Positions 33,442-41,575 of a DNA stretch of 47,095 nucleotides are shown here, in pieces (the first letter of the stretch is position 1; each line of letters begins with the position of its first letter). Both the position numbers and the translations under genes were made by a program. The notes below the pieces were generated by a model. It searched no databases. It had not been told where the DNA came from and was given only the letters and a program-made list of their open reading frames with translations. The stretch is from contig NZ_JACEOL010000047.1 of assembly GCF_013868055.1 (NCBI RefSeq), positions 1 to 47,095 of the forward strand, given 5' to 3'. The stretch is from Thermoactinomyces mirandus (GTDB lineage Bacteria > Bacillota > Bacilli > Thermoactinomycetales > Thermoactinomycetaceae).

Positions 33442-34563
33442 TCAAAGTCTATTAAATATCTCAAGTTCTTCAAGAGTATTTTCCGGAGATAATGAAATGC
33501 GTACAGTTTGCCTAATCTCTTCTAATGACTTGCCCATTGCCTGTAAAACATGACTTGGTTTTCCAGAACTACAGGCTGAACCTGTTGATAAAGCAATATA
33601 AGGAGCCAATTTTTTAATCAAAACTTCATTATTTTTCCTTACAAATCTTACACTTAAAATTCCTGGAATTTTCTTTTTGTTGTCATGATTTAATTGAATA
33701 TGATCTCCAAACCGATCCTTTAAGATTTTAGTTAATTTTTGTTCTAGAAACATCAATTTCTCTATATTTCTGTCTAGATTCTCATTTGCCAATTCAGCTG
33801 CTTTTCCTAATCCGACAATATTATGTACTGCTAAAGTTCCGCTACGATAGCCGTCTTCTTGAGAACCTCCATGAAGCAAAGGGGTTAATTTTGTTTTCAC
33901 ATTGGCAAGCTGTTTCCGTATGAAGCAAACTCCTACTCCCTTAGGTCCGTGAATTTTATGTCCGGACATTGATAAGAATCGTATTCCAGGTAATTCTTTT
34001 AAGTTAATTGAGATTTTCCCACAAACTTGTGTGGCATCTGTATGAAAAAACACTTGATGTTCTCTACAGATTGAAGCAATTTTTTCAATTTCGTTCAGTG
34101 ATCCGACCTCGTTATTTCCCCAAATTATACTGACTAAAATGGGTTTGTTTTTTTTAATGGCGTTCTCCAGATCTTGAATATTTATTCTGCCAAATTGGTC
34201 TACACCCAGGTAAGTAACTTTCCAACCTTTAGACTCTAAATATTGGCAAGTCTCTAGCACAGATGGATGTTCCGTTTGGGATGTTATAATATGGTTTCCC
34301 TGTTCACTATAGGTATTAGCTACACCTTTGATTACCATATTATTGCTTTCTGTAGCTCCACTCGTAAATATTATTTCGTCATCATCACAACCTAGAAGTG
34401 TTGCCAATCGTTTTCGAGCCAACTTCACAGCGTTTTGGGCATTTACAGCTAGGGAATAAAACTTGCTAGAGGGATTTCCATACTCTTCCTTTAGATAAGG
34501 GAGCATCTCTTCCAGTACTGAAGAAGCTACTTTAGTTGTTGCGCTATTATCAAAATAAATCAT
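33442..34563 (-). CDS. dndA: Cysteine desulfurase DndA
   Basis: A 373-residue class V aminotransferase-fold desulfurase. PLP contacts are FDNSATT, H99 in TEHPSV, and Schiff-base lysine K203 in SGHKIHGPKG. The persulfide cysteine is C331 in STGSACSSGKPSHVL. It delivers sulfur to DndC for DNA phosphorothioation. It is the last gene of the operon; its ATG overlaps the dndE stop by one base (TAATG), so it is coupled. In many systems dndA is separate or replaced by IscS, but here it is built into the operon. Confidence 0.92.
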   Translation of the reverse strand: MIYFDNSATTKVASSVLEEMLPYLKEEYGNPSSKFYSLAVNAQNAVKLARKRLATLLGCDDDEIIFTSGATESNNMVIKGVANTYSEQGNHIITSQTEHPSVLETCQYLESKGWKVTYLGVDQFGRINIQDLENAIKKNKPILVSIIWGNNEVGSLNEIEKIASICREHQVFFHTDATQVCGKISINLKELPGIRFLSMSGHKIHGPKGVGVCFIRKQLANVKTKLTPLLHGGSQEDGYRSGTLAVHNIVGLGKAAELANENLDRNIEKLMFLEQKLTKILKDRFGDHIQLNHDNKKKIPGILSVRFVRKNNEVLIKKLAPYIALSTGSACSSGKPSHVLQAMGKSLEEIRQTVRISLSPENTLEELEIFNRL

Positions 34564-34943
34564 TATGAATCATCACCCATGAGAATTAATGTACGAAACA
34601 ACTTCTCAGAGTTGCCTGCCATCTTGTACTCATTTTTCAAAATGCGAATTCCTCTTTCGAGATGTGCATTAAAAAGATTAGGAAAATATTCTTCATCGGA
34701 TATTGATTTTCCAAGATGTTGAGCAATTAAACATTTGAATAAATAATCATATTCTCCGGTTAATGTACTGCGATTAAACTCCATACCAGATCGATCAGGT
34801 TCCGACAATTCGATCGGTGTTGGATCTCGAAGAGATAAAGCAACTGCGATCCTTGCAATAATATTTGGTGTAATATTTAATACCATATGAAGCTGTTTTA
34901 AATATTCTTCAGCTGTTTTTGATGTATGCAAGCGATAATTCAT
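34563..34943 (-). CDS. dndE: DNA sulfur modification protein DndE
   Basis: A 126-residue protein with the DndE pattern: ITPNIIARIAVALSL, SGMEFNRSTLTGEYD, and a helical C-terminus with LNAHLERGI-like character. DndE tetramers bind nicked DNA and are required for phosphorothioation. Its start overlaps the stop of dndD (ATGA), its end overlaps dndA. Confidence 0.92.
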   Translation of the reverse strand: MNYRLHTSKTAEEYLKQLHMVLNITPNIIARIAVALSLRDPTPIELSEPDRSGMEFNRSTLTGEYDYLFKCLIAQHLGKSISDEEYFPNLFNAHLERGIRILKNEYKMAGNSEKLFRTLILMGDDS

Positions 34944-36940
34944 GTTCTCATCTCCGTTTTGGTCAACGAAAAATACTGATCCGGGATTATTTTAGTGCTA
35001 TTTTTGCTATGATGATATTCTAATGTATATTCTCTGGCGATGTATGGGAATAATAGAGTATAAAGATGTTCATCTATTTCAGTGTTGGTAGACAGTATAA
35101 TAATTTGTTCACCCATTTCAGGCAAAAGCTTCTTAATTAATGCATGACGATGTTCGAAGTCTAGTCGACCAAACAAGGTATCAAAAACAAAAGGTAGTTT
35201 TCTTCCCGAAACACGAAACACCGCCCATATTAAACACAAAATCAACAACTCTTTTTCACCAGAGGACAAATGATCTATCTTAATTCTCATCAAATCCTGA
35301 TCATAAAGTTCCACTTCAAATGTGTCTGGATCAATCTGAATCTCATTAATAAATGGTTTTTTCCTAAACAACGAATTCACCATTTTGATTGCTTCTATTT
35401 CAACCTGCTTCAACTTCTTTTGGAATTGAATTCGTCTAAATTTTTTACTGATTTCCATAATTTGTTCAGACAGATATACTGTACTACTAGATTTTTTTTC
35501 AACCTTCATTCTTTCCTTATATCTATTCTTTTCTTTTAATAACTTCTCGATTTTTTCGTTCACAATCTTTATCTCTTTGTTTACAGTTTCTATTTCTATA
35601 CGTAATTGCTCAGTAAATATTGTCGTTTCTTCAATTTCGTTCAATAACTCTTTCAAGTCCAATGCTTCGTTGTTTAATTCAATTAATTTTCTTATCTCTT
35701 GAGATTTTTTTAGTAATTGCTGATTATCATTATACAGTTGAATATAGTCCTTTGCTTTCACTTGCATCAATGCTTTTTGCATATGTAAAACTTCGCTTAA
35801 TTGAAGACTTGAGGGTTGATGGATCAATGAAATTTTTTCTTCTTGTATATGCTTTTGTATAAAAACTAGCATTTTCTCATATAGTTCGTGGACCAATAAT
35901 GATTGATTATCTTGAAAATGGTCAAGCAACGCTTCTCTTACTTTAGATTGATCAACCAATTCTTTTAGGTAAGAAATTGCTTCATTCTTCCGTTCATGTT
36001 CCATCTGTTTAACAACTTCGGAAAGAAGTGGTTTATTTAAAAAAAATGGAAGTTCATTAGAAATAAATTTTTTAATTTTTTCATGGTTATTTTGTCTTTT
36101 TTGTTCAATCTTTTTTTCTTCTTCAATTAGGTTCTCTTTTTCTTCGTTATGAAGCCCGCCTAAATTGTGAAATTGGACTTTTTTCTCAGCTAAAAGTTCC
36201 TCACTGCGTTGTAGTTGATTTTTTAATGCCCGGTATTTTTTCTCAAGATGAATTTTTTTATCTGCTATTACTTCGATTTGATCGCTAGTTATTTTTAACT
36301 TCTTTTCAGAATCAGACAGATTTTTTTTCGTATATAAGATTGTTTTATAATCTTTTAAATCAGTTTCAAGTTTTTCGAACAAATCTAAATTAAATAAGAT
36401 CGAACTCATCTCTTTCAGATACGAATTTAAATGACCATGATTAATTAATTTATGAATTTCTTCCCCATCAAACAAAGTCAGCTCAAATAAACGAGGCGGG
36501 ATTTCTTCTTTTAACTTATTTTGAAAGTTCTCAGCCTCTAATGTACTTAAGAGATTGTTATTCTTATATACATACAAATTCTCTTTAAACCGATTTTCTT
36601 TCAAATCCCATACTCTCGTTATTTGAAATACATTTTTCTTGTAATCCTCAACTTGTAAAATAGTCACTGAAATTTTACATGTATTCTGCCCATTTATTTT
36701 TGCTTTTCTATTCCAAAGAGATAGGATTTTTTCTTTATAGCCTTCAGTTTCAGAACGAAAACCATAAGAAAGCGATCCAAATAAAGCTAATTTTATTGAT
36801 TCTAGTAGTGTTGTTTTGCCAGATCCGTTTTTTCCTCCAATCAAAATAATATTTTTCTTATTTGGAGTATGATCTAAAAAAAATGAATGCTCTCCATAAT
36901 ATACTCCAATGTTATACAAAATTACATTATGTAACTTCAT
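34940..36940 (-). CDS. dndD: DNA sulfur modification ATPase DndD
   Basis: A 666-residue SMC/Rad50-like ATPase. Walker A is GGKNGSGKT (35-43), followed by the DndD-specific LTLFDGEEIHKL, long coiled coils (about 190-530), the signature LSSGEKELLILC and Walker B/D-loop PFVFDTLFGRLD. It is thought to open or nick DNA for sulfur insertion. AAAGGATG precedes the ATG, 13 bases after dndC. A second, divergent DndD-like gene lies at 44860. Confidence 0.93.
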   Translation of the reverse strand: MKLHNVILYNIGVYYGEHSFFLDHTPNKKNIILIGGKNGSGKTTLLESIKLALFGSLSYGFRSETEGYKEKILSLWNRKAKINGQNTCKISVTILQVEDYKKNVFQITRVWDLKENRFKENLYVYKNNNLLSTLEAENFQNKLKEEIPPRLFELTLFDGEEIHKLINHGHLNSYLKEMSSILFNLDLFEKLETDLKDYKTILYTKKNLSDSEKKLKITSDQIEVIADKKIHLEKKYRALKNQLQRSEELLAEKKVQFHNLGGLHNEEKENLIEEEKKIEQKRQNNHEKIKKFISNELPFFLNKPLLSEVVKQMEHERKNEAISYLKELVDQSKVREALLDHFQDNQSLLVHELYEKMLVFIQKHIQEEKISLIHQPSSLQLSEVLHMQKALMQVKAKDYIQLYNDNQQLLKKSQEIRKLIELNNEALDLKELLNEIEETTIFTEQLRIEIETVNKEIKIVNEKIEKLLKEKNRYKERMKVEKKSSSTVYLSEQIMEISKKFRRIQFQKKLKQVEIEAIKMVNSLFRKKPFINEIQIDPDTFEVELYDQDLMRIKIDHLSSGEKELLILCLIWAVFRVSGRKLPFVFDTLFGRLDFEHRHALIKKLLPEMGEQIIILSTNTEIDEHLYTLLFPYIAREYTLEYHHSKNSTKIIPDQYFSLTKTEMRT

Positions 36941-36953
36941 TATTAATCATCCT

Positions 36954-38438
36954 TTATAAGTGCAATGCATCTTGCCCTAATACTTTGTCAAATTCTTGAA
37001 ACAAACCTCTTCTAATCTTATAGCCTGCATAATCTCTTTCGATATTGATTAATTTTTTTATTAAAGTAACATTGATACCCGATTCAAGACAGAGTCGCTC
37101 TAAATCAGTTATTTGTTCTTTTTCAAATGTAGGACGCTCATCTTGTTCCCAATCAATCTCTTTACCGGTCACTTCATAATAAATTTTTGGAACTTTATCT
37201 TCCCAATCTCCTTCTTTTCTCCATAAATGACGAATATACTTCATTTCTTCAATACTGATTAATTCTAGAAATCCTTTGTATTTTTTTTGAATCTCTTTCT
37301 GAGTCATAAGTAGTTTTTTAAGAATAATTTCACGTGCTTTTAGTGTAAACGGCCCTAATCCTAGCTGCTTTAGACCATCTTTTGTTTCTACAAATAAGTC
37401 CAATTCTTCAACCTCTGCCAAATCAATATTTTCCCTTTTTAGATAATCTCCCAATTTTTCAATGGGGATTTGGTTTTCTTTTGGAATTTGCATATCGTTT
37501 GGAGCAGAAATCAAATAAATTCGTCCATTTGTTCTTTGTTTCTGTCTTAAACTGCGATCAGATCGAATACTAATCAAATAATTACGAAACTCAAGTAAAG
37601 GCTTTAACCATTCTTCTCCATTATTGATAAAACCACTTAAAGCTTTGTCCTCTTTTACAACAGTGCAGGTCCAGCACCCAAAACGGCTATTACCACATGA
37701 GCCGGCGCTCTCTTTTATCTCTTTATCGATCATTAAGGGGCATTCAGAATTAGAATCTTGGTATAGCTGAAGCAAATAGTGATTATCACTTCCCCATGGT
37801 GATTCATTTTCTAATAAATATTGCCACACATCATCAACTGTAAAATCTTTAATCGGTGCAAAAACAAAAGCATTGGGAAGAGTTGAATGGCGCATCAAAA
37901 GTTTACCTTCAACACTGTGTGAACGAATGACTCCAGCTCGTGTACTACTTTCTTTCTCTCGAACACCTAATACCATAATTACTTCGCCATATTTTGATAC
38001 CTGATCAATAATAAATTTGTTGGCAGGTTCAATTTTTAAGCGATCAGTGCACCACCGAAACTTCTGCCTAGGAGTTGGATAACCTCTGCCGATCAGGGAG
38101 ACCCAAAAAGTTTTACTTATATCTGGTTTTACCTTATTTGTTTCAATAGGCAGTCCCCGTTTAATTGCTTCATCTTGAATTTTACCCAATGTACGGGTGA
38201 TCAAATCAATGATTAACGGGGTTTCTACAAGCGTATCAGAAGAAATAATATATACCATTTTTTTTAGTTGTTCTTTTTTCAGCTCTGACAAGGCCGAAAA
38301 AACGAGTTGTACTACAGCCGTAGAATCTTTACCACCACTAAATCCTACTACCCATGGGCGTTCATCTGATAGGTAAACTTCTTTGATTCTTTCTTTTGCT
38401 TTTGAAAAAATCTCATTCTCTTCGAAAATACACAACAT
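36954..38438 (-). CDS. dndC: Phosphorothioation sulfurtransferase DndC
   Basis: A protein of about 494 residues of the PAPS-reductase/ATP-pyrophosphatase type. The PP-loop SGGKDS lies at 34-39. RWCTDRLK and SCGNSRFGCWTC carry the iron-sulfur cysteines typical of DndC. The start is the ATG at 38438, with GGAGG 8 bases upstream; a TTG at 38456 only extends the frame. DndC activates the DNA backbone and inserts sulfur. It is the first gene of the dndCDEA operon. The regulator gene dndB is absent. Confidence 0.93.
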   Translation of the reverse strand: MLCIFEENEIFSKAKERIKEVYLSDERPWVVGFSGGKDSTAVVQLVFSALSELKKEQLKKMVYIISSDTLVETPLIIDLITRTLGKIQDEAIKRGLPIETNKVKPDISKTFWVSLIGRGYPTPRQKFRWCTDRLKIEPANKFIIDQVSKYGEVIMVLGVREKESSTRAGVIRSHSVEGKLLMRHSTLPNAFVFAPIKDFTVDDVWQYLLENESPWGSDNHYLLQLYQDSNSECPLMIDKEIKESAGSCGNSRFGCWTCTVVKEDKALSGFINNGEEWLKPLLEFRNYLISIRSDRSLRQKQRTNGRIYLISAPNDMQIPKENQIPIEKLGDYLKRENIDLAEVEELDLFVETKDGLKQLGLGPFTLKAREIILKKLLMTQKEIQKKYKGFLELISIEEMKYIRHLWRKEGDWEDKVPKIYYEVTGKEIDWEQDERPTFEKEQITDLERLCLESGINVTLIKKLINIERDYAGYKIRRGLFQEFDKVLGQDALHL

Positions 38439-38663
38439 GGTTGGTTCCTCCGTCAAATATTCTACTTTAAAATTATAAATTATTATAATTCAATTGATAA
38501 AACATAAATATAATAATATATAAAATGAATCTAAAAAAACAAGGATAAAAATAGTCTATAATAGAACACATATTCATTCAATAAAACCATTTTGAAAATA
38601 GACTTTTGATTCTTTATTTTAAAGAGATGTGTTTAAAAATGGCCAAAAGAATAACCTCTATAA

Positions 38664-38693
38664 AGAAATAGCCTCTTTGAGCAGGAGGCTATT
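38664..38693 (-). terminator. Hairpin at the end of the helicase gene
   Basis: AAATAGCCTC and GAGGCTATTT form a stem overlapping the stop codon of the helicase gene. The T-run is weak (CTTTAT on the minus strand). Confidence 0.55.
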
Positions 38694-40749
38694 TATCACT
38701 TTTTACAATCCTCAACCACTTGCTGTATCGATTTTTGTTATTTTTAAGATCTTCATTCCAGTTACCTAACAAATACAGTTTCTGTTTTGCCCTTGTAAGA
38801 GCTACATATAAAATTCGCGCTTCTTCGGCTAGATAATCTTCTTTATATCTTTCCAATGCTGAATCATAATGATCAGAAGCCTTGATGATTTGAGGATTTG
38901 TATACTCATTAAATTTAAATTCAATTCCTGATTCATCGTCTACCAGAATCTTTGGATATAGATGTTCTGACTCTAATTTTCGATCCAAATCTACAAGAAT
39001 AACATAATCATACTCTAAACCCTTCGCACTATGAATTGTTGTTAATAGAACAGCTTGTCCGTTATCATTTACGGTTGCTTGCGGCTCATTTGTATTATGC
39101 AGAATCTGATTGTCAAGCCATTGAAGATAGTCAATAAGACTTATTTTTTCTCCAGAAAAACGAAATCTTATCATTTCCTTCAACTTTTCTAAATTGGCCC
39201 TGGCTTGTAATAACCCATGGTATTTACAATATCCGCGAAGGTTTAATGCTGGATGCTTATATATTTCTTCTAAAATTTGGGCCACACTGTAGTGATATAT
39301 CACTTTCCGCAGATCTTTTTCTACTTGTTGTAATTTATGATGATTATGTTGAAACCAATTGATTGACAATACTTCTTCTTTTTTTACAAGATTATTGGAT
39401 GTAGTCAACCAGTTTAAAATCCGACTTATATTAATAATCTCTTCTCTCTGAAAAAAACCGCCGCCTTCTTTAATTTTTAACGGAATGCCGGCCTTAGTTA
39501 ATGCTTTCTCATAGTCATGCAACACTGAATTGGTACGACATAAAATTGCATAACGTGGGTATTCCGTTTCTTCTACTGTTTTTAAAAATGATATAACAAT
39601 CTCTTTCTCATTCTCTTGATTTGTATTTATAAAATGCACGCACTCACCAGAATGATCCTCATTTTTTCCAGATTGAAGAGGTTCAAATAAAAATTTCGGT
39701 TCATTCATAGATTGAATTTCTTTAAATAAGCGATTAACAAATTTAACAATCCCCAGAGATGAGCGATAATTGGTAAACAGATGATAAACCTTTCCTCTCT
39801 CTTTCATCCATTTTTCAAAAAGGTCATAGGACTGTAAATCTGCCCCCCTGAATTGATAAATCGATTGTTTAATATCCCCAACAACAAATAACGATGGTCC
39901 AGTTTCTTCACTGCAAATCATTTGAAATATTTTTGCTTGATAATAAGAGGTATCCTGAAATTCATCAACAAAAATATAACGAAATCTATTTGCAATCTTT
40001 TTTTTTACATCTGGAATGTTGGTGATTGCTTTATATGTTAATTCTAGCAAGTCATCCACATCAATATTTAAAACTTTTCTCTCTTCATATTCTTTCTCAA
40101 GAAGATATAATAATTCTGCTAATGCTTTTTTTATTTGTCCCCGTTCATCGGGATTACTTAAGGCCCAAGATTTCATCGTCTTTTCGTAAACTTGTTGAAT
40201 ATCAGTACCTTTTGAACGAACAGATTCATATAACATCTTCAAATATTTTTTTATTAGAAATACCGGCATCATCCTGATTAATGGATGTGTCTGCCCATTT
40301 TGCTTTTTAATCCAATCAGACATTACTTTATCAACAGATTTGCTCAACTGACTGGAAGAAATTTTTGCTTTGGGAGAATAACTGTTGTTTTCCAAACGAA
40401 ATGGACCTGCGAGATTCAAAACGGTATGACAAAACTTATGGATCGTCGAAATTTGGGCGGTATTAATCAATTCTAATTCATACCAAAGTCGTTTTTTGAT
40501 CTGATCATCTTGCAATACATTCAGTTTTTTATAAAGTGTTCCTTGTAATCGATTTTTCATTTCCTCCGTTGAATTATTAGTAAATGTAATAATAGCAAAA
40601 TCTGTAATAGTAAGTGTCGGATCTTTTTCCAACAACCTTAAGACCCTTTGAACCAGCACTTCTGTTTTTCCTGCACCGGCACCTGCTTTAATTAAAATGA
40701 AACGTTCATCAGAATTAATGATCTCTTTCTGTTCTGAAGATAATTCCAT
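38689..40749 (-). CDS. UvrD/AddA-like superfamily 1A helicase of the Dnd island
   Basis: A 686-residue DNA helicase with all SF1A motifs: GAGAGKT (23-29, motif I), FVDEFQDTS (II), VVGDIKQSIYQFRGAD (III), FTNYRSS (IV), TTIHSAKGLEYDYV (V) and YVALTRAKQKLYLL (VI). It resembles AddA but ends right after motif VI, with no C-terminal nuclease domain. It lies between the dnd genes and the AddB-like gene on the same strand, so the two may work as a pair that attacks or processes unmodified DNA. The role is inferred from context. Confidence 0.88.
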   Translation of the reverse strand: MELSSEQKEIINSDERFILIKAGAGAGKTEVLVQRVLRLLEKDPTLTITDFAIITFTNNSTEEMKNRLQGTLYKKLNVLQDDQIKKRLWYELELINTAQISTIHKFCHTVLNLAGPFRLENNSYSPKAKISSSQLSKSVDKVMSDWIKKQNGQTHPLIRMMPVFLIKKYLKMLYESVRSKGTDIQQVYEKTMKSWALSNPDERGQIKKALAELLYLLEKEYEERKVLNIDVDDLLELTYKAITNIPDVKKKIANRFRYIFVDEFQDTSYYQAKIFQMICSEETGPSLFVVGDIKQSIYQFRGADLQSYDLFEKWMKERGKVYHLFTNYRSSLGIVKFVNRLFKEIQSMNEPKFLFEPLQSGKNEDHSGECVHFINTNQENEKEIVISFLKTVEETEYPRYAILCRTNSVLHDYEKALTKAGIPLKIKEGGGFFQREEIINISRILNWLTTSNNLVKKEEVLSINWFQHNHHKLQQVEKDLRKVIYHYSVAQILEEIYKHPALNLRGYCKYHGLLQARANLEKLKEMIRFRFSGEKISLIDYLQWLDNQILHNTNEPQATVNDNGQAVLLTTIHSAKGLEYDYVILVDLDRKLESEHLYPKILVDDESGIEFKFNEYTNPQIIKASDHYDSALERYKEDYLAEEARILYVALTRAKQKLYLLGNWNEDLKNNKNRYSKWLRIVKSDK

Positions 40750-41575
40750 ATAAAACCCTCACTTGTATGATATTAAAAACAATAATTTCCAAATAAAACT
40801 TGCTCTTTGAAAAATAAATATTTGTCTCGTCCAGGGGCGACTTTTCATGATGTCCCTAGATAATGATCAGATAATGATCATAGGATTATTTGGAAAGTTC
40901 TCTCTCCTCCTGTAGCTTTGACTCCCCAGTACATTCTTTTGTATTCTAACCTGCAGGCTGTTCCCTTTGACTACTCATGCCAAATGGCAATGGCCCTTAG
41001 TGCGATTGAGATCACAAGGCGAAGGTGATTGATCAGCAAGTACACTAGGGATATCCTGAAGATCCCATTTCTTTGATTCTTAAAAGGAAAGGAAACATTT
41101 GGTCCTTGGTGGAAAATTTTCACGGAGCTTCTTTCCTGCGAAATCAAATTATAACTGCTTATGCAAACAATTTTTCCAAGTAATTCAAATTGGTTAGAAG
41201 CCACCACATGCTACAGCTGGCATTCAGCCATTTTCATAAATATCCAGCCCTGCAAGCCAGAAACACAAAAACGTTTACAATTAATCCCAAGCTCATCCGG
41301 AAGTTCTAAGAAACCAAGTAGATGTCTGTCTGATCTTGGAATCCAGACCGGCCACGTTTCGGATGATTGCAATGGGTGCTACAAGAACAACGATTGATAC
41401 GGATAAGATACCATCTCGTGAAAAGTCTAACTCGTGAAAAACAGATATTTCTCCAGCTTTTGTTTTTCAAATGTGTCCTTTATCACAAGGTTGAGGCACT
41501 GCTACGCAGCAACCAGAATACACTCCAGTAAGGATGATGAGTGAATGAGGTAACTACTTCCTCTTGCCACAGGAC
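40750..41575. other. 825-base gap between helicase and AddB-like genes
   Basis: No convincing gene. Open frames at 40971-41207 (minus) and 41161-41397 (plus) lack ribosome binding sites and resemble nothing known to me. For an otherwise compact island the gap is large, so a lost gene or decayed insertion is possible. Confidence 0.45.
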
